NCBI GenBank assembly: GCA_019137255.1
Contig: WPDH01000137.1
Location: forward strand, 354,688 to 418,687
Source of the DNA: Corinectria fuckeliana
Taxonomy: Eukaryota; Ascomycota; Sordariomycetes; Hypocreales; Nectriaceae
Length of the DNA: 64,000 nucleotides
Reading direction: 5' to 3'
The notes under the pieces were generated by a model, which was not told the DNA's origin, made no database searches, and was given only the letters and a program-made list of their open reading frames with translations. This document shows positions 1 through 9,575 of this stretch, in pieces (within the stretch, counting starts at the first letter, position 1; each line of letters opens with the position of its first letter). The translations under genes and the position numbers were made by a program.

Positions 1-444
1 TTTGCGACCAGTGATTCGCGAAATGATCATTGTAAAGCTACCCAAACACAACCGGGGTCCAGTCTTACGAGTGATCGTGAGTCTTTACGTTACTTCCATC
101 CGAGATGCATTGTCGTCCCGAGACGTGGCTGTAATATTAAAACACACTGCATGAGTAGGTAAGACAGCGAAATGCAGAAAGAGGCAGCTCCAAGCTGACT
201 CGTACGAAACAGGCCGTCTCGGAATGCACAAAGCCAATCCGTGTTCATATTAGCAGCCAGCCACGTTCCACGACTCTTCCGAGGAGCGCCACTCTGCCTG
301 ACTAGCCCAGGACTTTGCTGACGCTTGTCGATAACGAGGGCATTAAAATCCTGGCCCTGAACGTATCGGTATACCTCGTGCTGATTTTCTCACGTCCTGC
401 AATTGAGAGGCCAGTGCGTATCAGAGACTCAGTGACCGACTATC
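1..444. other. Intergenic, upstream of the sterol reductase
   Basis: No supported gene. The short frames here have no family resemblance and no splice context. The stretch presumably holds the promoter of the DHCR7-like gene; I see no clear TATA box or operator. Confidence 0.5.
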
Positions 445-1996
445 ATGGCTCGGAACGCAGAGGGTCAGTCCGTGTCGACTTCAACAGCTACCGCCACCAC
501 ACCAAGAAAACAGCGGGAAGCCGAATCTCAGACTACCACGGCAAATAATTCTGCATCTCCCGGCACGAGCAGTGTTTGGGGCCGCACTGGCATTGGGAGG
601 TCCTGGCTGGGCTCCTTTGTTGCAGCATCGCCTTGCTTCCTAGCGCCGCTCACATCTATATCCGTCTTCATCACACTCGCTCAATACGATGGGTCGTTTG
701 CTTTGTTTGGAGCCGCGGCTATGGAGGAAGGTTTTTGGAATATCTGCGTCAAGTATGGCCCTCGGCTCACCCTCAAGGGCGTATTTGCCGTGGTCTGCTG
801 GGTCGGACTGCAGGCTTTGCTCTTCCGGTACCTGCCAGGCGAGAAGCGAACCGGCCAGTACACTCCAGCTGGGTACCTTCTCTCGTACCGGATGAATGGT
901 CTTTCGGCATGGATCCTCACCCATGTTCTGTACGCGGGCCTCAGCTGGTTCGGAGTTTTGGATCCGGGATTCATACCTCGGAACTGGAGCAGCTTGATAG
1001 GGGCCATGAATCTGGCTGGAATTTTAATCTCGGCTTTTGCCTTTGTCAAGGCGTACGTGATGCCTACTCATCCAGAAGATCGAAAGTTCAGTGGTACGTT
1101 ACCCTCCTCTGTGCACCGTCTTCATCAACGAGATGCTAAATCGAGTCTCAGCATCATCCTTTTATGACTTTTATATGGGCATCGAGTTGAATCCGAGACT
1201 CGGCGACAACTTCGACCTCAAGCTTTTTAGCAACGGTAGACCAGGCATGGTTGCTTGGACCTTGATGTAGGGATGCGACCTCCTCCCCATTAGAAGTGTT
1301 GCTGATATGTGGTTGATTAGCGACATCTCCAACATGGCATGCCAGTATCAGACCCAGCAGTACGTCGAGCCTTCGTTGATACTAATCACGATCCTTCAAA
1401 CACTCTACGTGGTTGACTTTTTTGTCAATGAGTCCTGGTACCTGCGAACTATTGACATTGCCCATGACCACTATGGATTCTACCTCGCATGGGGCTGCTT
1501 CTGCTTCTTGCCCACGACATACACTATACAAGGGCAATACCTTGGTATATACCCTAAATCTGCCTCGGCGGCCTACCTGGCTCTCTTCTTTGCCATTGGC
1601 CTTGCTGGCTACGCTGTGTTCCGATCAGCCAACAACCAGAAGGACAAAGTCCGTCGCTCCGGTGGGCAATGCCTCATCTGGGGCAAGCCCGCAGAGTACA
1701 TAGTAGCTTCCTACAAGACCTCGGACGGCAAGGAGCACAAGAGCTTGCTGCTATGCAGTGGCTGGTGGGGATGGTCGCGACATGCCAACTACGTGGGCGA
1801 CTTGTTGCTGAGCTATAGTACATGCGCGTTGGTTGGCAGCACCAGAGTCGTGGTATGGATCTACGCCATCTGGATGACGATGCTGCTTGTCCATCGATGC
1901 ATGCGTGACGAGAAGCGGTGTTCGGACAAGTATGGTGCTGCATGGGCGGAATACTGCAGACGTGTGCCGTGGCGGTTCATCCAAGGGATCTGGTGA
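445..1996 (+). CDS. DHCR7-like delta7-sterol reductase
   Basis: Polytopic ER-membrane sterol reductase of the ERG4/ERG24/DHCR7 family, predicted to reduce a sterol C7=C8 bond with NADPH. Exons are 445-1093, 1152-1266 and 1321-1996 (introns of 58 and 54 nt), giving 479 residues, the usual family length. The second junction restores the continuous motif GRPGMVAWTLIDISNMA. Family signatures seen are FYMGIELNPRLG, VDFFVNESWYLRTIDIAHDH, RSANNQKD, SRHANYVGDLLLS and the C-terminal HRCMRDEKRC..KYG. The last two, and the KTSDGKEHKSLLL segment, resemble DHCR7 more than the C14 (ERG24) or C24(28) (ERG4) fungal enzymes. The first 50 residues are Ser/Thr/Ala-rich and probably cytosolic. Ergosterol keeps its delta7 bond, so a delta7-reductase is unexpected in core fungal sterol synthesis. 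The next gene is also a sterol reductase. Confidence 0.85.
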
Positions 1997-2572
1997 GAAG
2001 GTGACGCTGTAGGGGGCTTATCCCGATACGAGCTGGCCGGCCTAAGAGATGCATCGTTGGGTAGTAGGCACTATGAGAGCACTTACGACGATAACAAGCT
2101 AGACACTGCATTGGACGAGCCTAGATGAGGGCTGGGTGTGTCCTACGTAGTACGTGTGGGAGCACTAAATACGCCCAATCAAGACGCAAAGAGAATGTCT
2201 TTCCCTTATACCTACACCGCCCCTTAGTGCATTACTCGTGTATGCAGGTATTGAACGAGTGCATGTATGTACGACAATCTGCTTTTTCTATACGGAGTCT
2301 AGCGGTGGCTTGATGTGGCTGTCCCCAACGAAAGACCTATACCAAAGAAAGATCATCACAGATGCGATCCGTCACCGACTATCGACGCCCTTGCATGTGG
2401 CTAGCTGGAGCTCAAGAAAAGCAATTTTACCCGCTTAAGTGTGCCATCACAACAAGTCGTTTGTAGTGCATTAGCAGAGTAGTGATCGACTTCGCTTCCG
2501 CCCAGTAGGCCTCTGTGCCTCGCTGCTCCCTTGCTGAAAGTCATCACTCATCCACCTCAAGTCACATCCTCA
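1997..2572. other. Intergenic between the two sterol reductases
   Basis: Contains the 3' end of the DHCR7-like gene and the promoter of the DHCR24-like gene. Short open frames show no family signal. The GTG and TTG triplets before 2573 are not credible fungal starts. Confidence 0.5.
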
Positions 2573-4120
2573 ATGGAACGCCATTCTCAAGCTGTAGACG
2601 ACATTGCAGATGTTGTCCGCAGCTTCTTCAAGCTCGGCGAGTCGTACCGAGTATTCCATGGCTCATCAAACAGCACCAGGCCCCGCCACGGGTCTAACCA
2701 GAACACGGTCGACATCAGCATGTTGTCGAGCGTCCTGTCCGTCGATGACAAGCGACAGACTTGCCTCGTGGAGCCCAATGTCCCCATGGATCGTCTAGTC
2801 GAGGCCACCATGGCGTACGGCCTTGTGCCCCCGGTCGTCATGGAGTTTCCTGGCATCACCGCAGGAGGCGGGTTCTCAGGGACGTCGGGCGAGAGCAGCT
2901 CGTTCCGCCACGGCTTCTTCAACGAGACGCTCAATTGGGTTGAGATGGTCCTCGGCAACGGGGATATCGTCAAGACGTCACGTCTGGAGCGAGCAGATCT
3001 TTTCCACGGCGCTGCCGGGGCTGCGGGGACCCTTGGCATCACGACACTGATGGAGTTGCGTCTTGTGGAAGCAAAGAAGTTTGTCAAGACCACATACCGC
3101 AGGGTCAGCAGCACTTCCGACGCCATCTCTGAGATCAGATGCGAGATCGAAAACCCTCATGTTGACTATGTTGATGGCATCCTCTTTTCAAGCCACCATA
3201 GCGTCATCATCACCGGTGAATTAACCAATGTCAAACCAGCCGATTGTCCGGTGCAGACCTTCAGTCATGCCAGCGACCCGTGGTTCTATCTTCATGTGCA
3301 AGACAAAACACAAATCCTCCCTCCCTCCGCTACTTTCACAGAGTACGTTCCGCTCAGCGAGTATCTTTTCCGCTACGACCGTGCTGGCTTCTGGGTTGGT
3401 CGCCAGGGTTACACCTACTTCAAACTCGTCCCATTCAACAGATTCTTCCGCTGGCTGCTCGACGACTACTCGCACACCCGGACTCTATACCATGCTCTAC
3501 ATGCAAGTCGCATCTCATCCCAATTCATCGTTCAAGACCTTGCCCTGCCGTATGATACAGCCGAGACATTCATCAACTGGGTCGACCGCGAGCTTGGTAT
3601 CTGGCCATTGTGGCTATGTCCGTTGAAAGGATGTTCAACGCCGACTTTCCATCCAATCACCGGCAGCACGGGCACAGGACCGGGAAAGGACGCAGAGAAA
3701 CGAGAATTTAGTCCGCCTGCCACATCTCAACCCATGCTCAACATCGGCGTCTGGGGCTGGGGACCTGCAGACCATGCGGATTTTGTCTGCAAGAACCGTG
3801 GTCTGGAGGACAAGCTGACAGAGCTCGGGGGGCGCAAATGGCTCTACGCACACACTTACTACCCAGAGGATGAGTTTTGGAACATATATGGCCGTTCATG
3901 GTACCAGACTCTAAGGGAAAAGTACTTTGCTACGACGTTACCGACGGTGTACGACAAGGTCAAGGTTGATGTCCAGGCAAAATGGAAGAACCGCGAGCAA
4001 TGGGGGTCGTCTTGGCTGAGTACATGGCCGATTGGGGGGCTATACGGCATGTACCTAGCTACGTTGTCTGGGGACATCAGTCTACATCGTCAAGCGAAGT
4101 GGAGGTATAAGAATGAGTAG
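2573..4120 (+). CDS. DHCR24/DWF1-like FAD-linked delta24-sterol reductase
   Basis: Intronless gene of 515 residues, almost exactly the length of animal DHCR24. The family is an FAD (PCMH-type) oxidoreductase that reduces the sterol side-chain C24=C25 bond, or in plant DWF1 the C24(28) bond, using NADPH at the ER. Evidence is the FAD-domain motif HGSSNSTRP near residue 29 and the diagnostic MEFPGITAGGGFSGTSGES at about 90-108. HGFFNETLNWVEMVLGNGD follows, and the C-terminal half is rich in W and Y (GRSWYQTLREKYFATT). The start is the first in-frame ATG; the frame is open 42 nt further upstream but only from a TTG. A hydrophobic N-terminal anchor, present in animal DHCR24, is not obvious. It lies 577 bp downstream of the DHCR7-like gene on the same strand, so the two may act on one sterol substrate. 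Confidence 0.87.
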   Translation: MERHSQAVDDIADVVRSFFKLGESYRVFHGSSNSTRPRHGSNQNTVDISMLSSVLSVDDKRQTCLVEPNVPMDRLVEATMAYGLVPPVVMEFPGITAGGGFSGTSGESSSFRHGFFNETLNWVEMVLGNGDIVKTSRLERADLFHGAAGAAGTLGITTLMELRLVEAKKFVKTTYRRVSSTSDAISEIRCEIENPHVDYVDGILFSSHHSVIITGELTNVKPADCPVQTFSHASDPWFYLHVQDKTQILPPSATFTEYVPLSEYLFRYDRAGFWVGRQGYTYFKLVPFNRFFRWLLDDYSHTRTLYHALHASRISSQFIVQDLALPYDTAETFINWVDRELGIWPLWLCPLKGCSTPTFHPITGSTGTGPGKDAEKREFSPPATSQPMLNIGVWGWGPADHADFVCKNRGLEDKLTELGGRKWLYAHTYYPEDEFWNIYGRSWYQTLREKYFATTLPTVYDKVKVDVQAKWKNREQWGSSWLSTWPIGGLYGMYLATLSGDISLHRQAKWRYKNE

Positions 4121-4563
4121 TTGATAGGGCTTATCGCTCTTTTCGCGGGGACTTGAGTCGTTTCCTCGCTGTGATCTACCCTAATATTAGTAGTATGATA
4201 TTTATCTCGTAAGAAAGCTAGTCATGAAATTATAAGAACACAGTACCTCACACTATTAGCGTGGCACTATTTAAGTACCAATTTGCATGTCTGTCAAGCT
4301 TCTCATATTCATCGCCATACCTATACCCAACTATCATTGTCTTACTTACTTTCTACTTGTACTCTAGACAAGAACACCGTGCGCACTTGTCTACGCAAGA
4401 GCCTCGGTTGGGCATTAATTCCTAATCAGGTACTTGTGAGGCTAGAACTCGCCTTTCTTGCCATCTTATACTTGTGTCGTCACTACAGAAGTGGCAGTAT
4501 CGGTTATCTCTACGACCAGTCGGCAGAAACGCCGCCACTACTTGCTCTCCAACGGTAAACATC
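4121..4563. other. Intergenic, downstream of the DHCR24-like gene
   Basis: TA-rich sequence with no supported gene or repeat. Confidence 0.45.
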
Positions 4564-5396
4564 TTCGGCGTGCTATCCTCCGAGCTTGAAAAGGCTAGCA
4601 TAATCGCCTAGAATTTGCCGATCTGCTTCCATGGGCGATGTTGTTGTCTTCCTCTCCATGGTGGAAAAGACGAAAAACCATCAGTGTCCCTAGATAATAA
4701 TTGCAGGGACATAACCCAGCTCTGACAATATCTCATCCCCAGTCTGCTCTTCAGACACATTCTTCTCAATAGACCAGAGAAACTTCCACTAGGCTGCATG
4801 CCAGACGCCCATCTGCAACTGTGCCATGTCCAGCTGGGCGCCAGGACGCTTGGGCGGAAAGTCGGTGTGGTTGACTGAGATCGTTGGTGTATTCTGTGCG
4901 AGGGTCTGAAGAGCTTCTGAACTGGCATCGGTGTTGTCGTAGAGGCACAAGTCAACCATTGTAGCCGACAATGAGTAAGAGAGATACTTGCGGTGTGGGC
5001 GAGACTGATGCATGTTACAAAGTCGACGGGCTGTTCCTTGCAGTATTCTAGCTCTCTAAAGGCGCTCCGCAGGAGGCAGTGGTGTACTTCGGCCTTCCAA
5101 CTCGCCTCTTCGTGGTTCTTCCTTGAGCAGCGGGCGGCGAAGTCACGAGCCAACGCTGCCTCGTCCCAGGAGGCAATGCGGCCAGGCAGAGTATCCAGGT
5201 CTTCAGACACCCTAAATTCCGATCCCCACAGCCTCGCATTCAGCCGTTTTTCGGCCAAGATGCGCATTATATGGGGCTTCCGGTCCTCGGGCAAAATTCC
5301 GATGCCGTGGTAATCTCTGAGAGAGCGCCCACCACATCGGCTGTAACTAAAGGATCGTCGATGTTGAGCGGTCTGCAGACTAGGCCCCGTCATCAA
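4564..5396 (-). pseudogene. Degenerate PD-(D/E)XK nuclease-like gene
   Basis: Reads as a fungal PD-(D/E)XK-nuclease-like protein of unknown role, now broken. The N-terminal frame has DYHGIGILPEDRK, LPGRIASWDEA and NHEEASWKAEVHHCLL. Near 5010 the homology slips to another frame: MVDLCLYDNTDASSEA, then SVNHTDFPPKRPGAQLD and AQLQMGVWHAA. In that frame TAG occurs at 4789-4791 where the family has Gln (WHAA-stop-WKF). A second TAG at 4690-4692 and a TGA at 4681-4683 fall in what would read III-Q-GH-R-WFFVFST. All three stops are C-to-T type (CAG to TAG, CGA to TGA), as RIP would produce. About ten residues after NHTDF that relatives have, including part of the putative catalytic strand, are also missing. 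No upstream N-terminus was found. Confidence 0.6.
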
Positions 5397-6374
5397 GACG
5401 CAGACTCATCAGTTATTTCTTTGGCAATGAGGATCGTGAGTGAATGTCGCTGTATTCTGAGGGCAGGCCGGATACCGAGCTTGCCGAGGAGCTTGGGATA
5501 TCCGTCACGGCTCGTGGATACAGTTCGGATCTATCAGCCTCCTATTCTTGGGCGTGCGAGGGTTCATTGCATTTGATGCTGGGGGATTGGGTTACTGCTT
5601 TCGGCTGCAGCGGAGCTTAAAGAGGCACAGTTTTCGAGCTAGGGGTGGATTCTTGAGGCATCGAACATTTTCGGCAGGGTATTGTATAACCAGTGGTGCC
5701 ATCAGACCCCGTATGCTGGAAGCCTGTCTCGATGACCAATAAGTAGAAAGATGCAGTTCGTCAAGCGGAGGCAGACGATTTTCCCCATCAAACTGGACAA
5801 ACAAGTTGATCAGCCCCGTAGTCAAGGCTACCATTGATGCGGCCGGTTTCTCCGAGATATGAGCAAGCACATGCGACAACCTTGTCATACTCCTCAATCT
5901 GGATCAAGGCAAGTGAAACTACTGGGCGGTCACGGTTACCAAAGTCACGAAGATCAGCGGCTGCAGCGGCTCTGAGGCTGTCCACATTTCGTTGCGACGT
6001 TAAGTCAGAGCTGCAACAGCTTGAGTCGAGTTCTTCATTTGGCAGACCGACCCAGTTCACGTCCCAAACCAGGAGCGTCTCCAAGGAAGAGCGTGAGAGA
6101 TCCTAGACATCAATGACGCCGTCAGTTAAAGATGCGTCGCAGATCTGAAGTTTGCCATGCATCCTGGCATTGGCTGTGTGATGTTTGGCAGCAATATGGT
6201 ACCGAATTGGTGACAATCTCAGCCATCTCAAGTTAGCGAACCAACCATCATTTGCGCTGTGTGCGGAATCTTTTTGAACGGCCTTGCCGGGGGCTAAGAC
6301 AAAGAAGAATCACAGGCAGTGACATTTCAGGGCTCAGAAGACGGCACCTCAAACAGGATGTGTAGTCGGGAAAT
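5397..6374. other. Degenerate, unrecognised sequence
   Basis: No intact gene. On the minus strand two overlapping frames (6084-5788 and 5897-5592) read like pieces of one protein broken by a frameshift near 5880: a segment with VVSLALIQIEEYDKVV, then one with LINLFVQFDGENRLPPLDEL. I do not recognise the family. It could be an older relic beside the nuclease-like pseudogene. Confidence 0.3.
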
Positions 6375-7233
6375 CTACCATGATTGAACCTCGCCATTCT
6401 GGGTGACAACCTTTCCAACATCCCCATCCCTTTCTCCCTCAATGACCCTCTTGATCAAATCACCTCCTAGAGAAGGATCGCCAGCACCTGCTTTCTTCAA
6501 TACCTCGGGACTTCCGACGAGCCCTGTTGCCAGAAACCCTGGGCTGATGCACCACGTCTTCACGCCATCGGCCTTGAGCAGCGAATGCCAGGCCACCATG
6601 ACCATGTTGAGTGCCGCCTTGCTGGAGCGGTAGGCCAACATACTAGCAATGCCCTTTTTGGGCCATCCCGTCTCGATTGCCGCGCCGAACTTGGGCACCA
6701 GTGTGGCGGAGGAACCCTTGAGGGTAGACAGGCCCGAGGTGAGGAAGAGGAGGCGCGGGGACGTGGCCTTGAGAAGCAGCGGAATGAAGGTGGCAGTCAT
6801 CACTTGCGTGCCCGAGACGTTGACGTCGTAGGTCTTGTTGAACAGACTGCGGGCGTCGGCAAGATCTTTATCAAACAGCCCATCGAAGCTCGCTCCTGCG
6901 AGGCAATGTTAGCTTGTTGGCTTCTGACCAGAGTGACTCCTACTTGCCGGCATTGTTGACAAGAACATCAAGCTTGCCAAACTTGGATTGTACCACCTCG
7001 AACGCCTTTTTGATGGACCCATCGTCGGTGATGTCAACTTGAAGAGCTTCAATGGTGCTCTTTGTGTCTGGAATCTCCTTCTTCAGCAGGGCGATGGCGG
7101 CGTCGGCCTTGGCCGGAGTGCGGCTCCCCAGCAGGACATGGTAGGCCTTTTCAGAACGGAAGATGGCCTTGACAGCCTCGAGGCCAATCCCGGTGTTTGC
7201 TCCGGTGATGAGGATAAGCTCTTTGTTAGCCAT
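6375..7233 (-). CDS. Classical short-chain dehydrogenase/reductase
   Basis: NAD(P)-dependent SDR of 268 residues with a Rossmann fold, related to carbonyl-reductase-like enzymes; substrate unknown. Exons are 7233-6948 and 6895-6375. The N-terminal cofactor motif TGANTGIG is at about residues 9-16. NNAG sits at the exon junction, a Ser is at the expected catalytic position (FLTSGLSTL), and YRSSK is the catalytic Tyr-Lys pair. PGFLATGL follows the active site. The 52-nt intron uses a GC donor (G/GCAAGT) with a CAG acceptor. No GT donor nearby keeps the frame, while this one gives VNNAGASFDGLFDKD. The gene is intact between two degraded regions and close to the sterol reductases, so a sterol or other lipid substrate is possible but unproven. 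Confidence 0.85.
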
Positions 7234-8003
7234 GATGGTGGTTGCGGCTGTAGTCGGACCGGTTCAGAGCAGGCAGTAAGCGAGATGTTGTAAGATCGTA
7301 CAGAGATGACAAGAAGTCGGTCTATGATGGGTGCATGTGTAGCCTAATCACTGATTGAATCTAACAGATAAATGTTATATATGTGCTCGATATTCCGGAC
7401 TTAAGGATTTAAGTCTTTCTAGCGCGAGAGGTAATACACAGCCGTATCCACTGACATGGTGTGTTCCGGTCGGTGGCTTTTCCGTGCAGTCCATCCATGA
7501 CGAGTGCTTCCCCAGACACCTGCAAGGGTGTGAGGGACGATTGGTTCAATGCTCGCAGTGGAGATACACGCCGGCGATATGTAAGGTGCGGCCGTTGAAG
7601 CTCGCGACGCGAGACAGAGCCGAGCCGGACAAAACTCCGGTAGATCTGCGTGCTACCTAATTAACCTACGCTGAGTGTCGTGTCAAAATACTCAGCCGCT
7701 TGAGGAAGATACGATTCAAGCCTAGGGATATTCACAATCTACTTCCAGGTCTAGCAGTTCCTGTATGTGGCTCAACAACCACTGATTTCAGCAGTGCGCC
7801 AAGCAACTCTGTACTCGAAGACCGTTGTCCAAAAGTAGTGAATAATTAAACGGGCTGCGGGTCGTCAATGAGTATATCTAAGCAGTATCGTCAATTCAAA
7901 AGCCATCTAGACCGACTCGAAGCCATCAACACAATTTTGAGAGCCAAAGGCTCACTGGGTTCCATTACGTAGCACTCAGAACTCGTCAAAGCCCCTCGCC
8001 GCA
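7234..8003. other. Intergenic
   Basis: Promoter region of the SDR and 3' flank of the LVIVD gene. No supported gene. Confidence 0.45.
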
Positions 8004-9575
8004 CTACTTTGAAGCACTGGGACATTCCTTGCCCGTCAACTTGACGACCCACGCACCACGCTCGATGGTGTTGATGAAGACATAGCCAGACTTGAAGAAG
8101 GCGTACGATGACCACGTCCCAACAAAGGAAACCGAGCCGCCTCCTGGCAGATCATCGTCCTCGGGGTAGATGTCGAACCAGGCCGCTTCGCAGACGCCGG
8201 CTCCCGTGGGATCCTCGGGTATGGAGCGCCCGTCGAGGACGCGCAGGCCAGCTCCGTAGTGGGACTGGTAGATGTAGCGGTCGATGACATACTGGTTGTG
8301 GTCAATGGACTTTGTGGGGTGCTTGAAGTAACCCGTCTGCTTCGGGTTCTCGAGATCGCGAATGTCCCAGATGAAGGTGACGGGGAAGCCGTCGCCACCC
8401 GGGCCTTGCTCCTCTTGCTCGTCCAGCTCGTCATCAAGGACCAGGAACTCTTGGTTAGCCGTGTCGAGAACCCAGCCCTGGTGAGTGTAAGATGCGCCCT
8501 CGTAGGAGATGCGAGCGATGATGTTGGTGACGTTTGCCTTGTCCGTGACATCGTAGATGGTCAGCGTGTCCTCGTTGTACCCGTAGCAGATGTCGCGTCC
8601 TTGGTAGCGCTCGTCGGGTCCACGGTACACGAGGCACTGGGCGTCGTGCACGTAGCCATCGTCCTTTGCGCAGCCCAGAGACTCCGGGTTTGCCGGGTCG
8701 GTGAGGTCGAAGAAGTTCAGGCCCGACTGACAGTTCGGGTCGGTACGAGGCTGCCCGCCAACAGCGGCGGCGTACTTGAGCTCCTCGTTGACCACGACGT
8801 TGTGGGCTCGGCCAAGGGGCAGAAGCGCGCTGAAATGGCTGGTCAGGTCGGCTTTGGCATCGAAAGTGACGGGCTCCTTGGGGTCAATGTCCAGCAGCTT
8901 CTCAAGGTCAAAGATCTGGATGCCGTGGTCGACGGCTTCCGAGCCGATGATGGCGTAGTTCTTGTATGTGCGGATCTCGCGCCACTGGGAGGGCGAAGAG
9001 TACTCAGGTAGACGGCCAAGATAGACGAGCTGGCCTTTCTCGCTGATCTCGGCGAAGGCGGTGCCGTCGTATTGGCCGATGGCGACGAATTCACGGCCAT
9101 CATCCGAGGTCCATCCCCACGAGGAAGAACCGCGGCCTCCGGGACTTCCTAGTGCGGCATGGCTGACAAAGTTGTACAGGTCAACCTATATCCAGGACAA
9201 AGAGTCAGTCAGATTCGACGCGTAATAAGGGGGCTCTACAGACATTATGGCACTTGAAAGTGTTGTTCCGGTCGCCTTGGATGGCCTCAGCCCACCCATC
9301 AACGCAAGCAGTATATCCCAGCTCGGGGTACTGCTCGCTTGCAAACGCTCCCGCCTCTTCCTGGCGCTCCCACTCGGCCTGGTTTTCACACGAGTTAGCC
9401 TTGACCTCAGAGCGCTGAATTTCGTACGAACATTCTTGAGGGCCATTAGCCTGTTGTGGGTGACTCCCGAGTCGTACAGCTCTGCCGCTGCAGTTTCGTC
9501 CGGTTTGATTTCCTTGGCATGGGACCAGGATGCCACAGCGGCCATGGCGCCGAGATAGACGGCGACACGAACCAT
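8004..9575 (-). CDS. Secreted LVIVD/choice-of-anchor-B-like protein
   Basis: Predicted extracellular protein of 486 residues built of beta-propeller-like LVIVD repeats. Fungal homologues are often named 'regulatory P domain-containing'; their function is unknown. Exons are 9575-9432, 9378-9244 and 9185-8004 (introns 53 and 58 nt; a GCTAAC branch site is visible in the first). A signal peptide is clear (MVRVAVYLGAMAAVASWSHA). Repeat-type segments include GLNFFDLTDPANPESLG, DTLTIYDVTDKANVTNI and TFIWDIRDLENPKQTGYF. NNTFKCHNVDLYNFVSHA spans the second junction and confirms it. One NNTF and one ANVT site could be N-glycosylated. The long frame on the opposite strand over exon 3 is an artefact of high GC at third positions. 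Confidence 0.8.

Noticed and set aside
2531..2572. Longer DHCR24-like start at a TTG
   Set aside because: Not a plausible start; from the ATG at 2573 the protein has the normal family length.
8259..9011. 250-codon plus-strand frame over the LVIVD gene
   Set aside because: Valine/leucine-rich shadow of the GC-rich minus-strand exon; no domain and no splice or start context.
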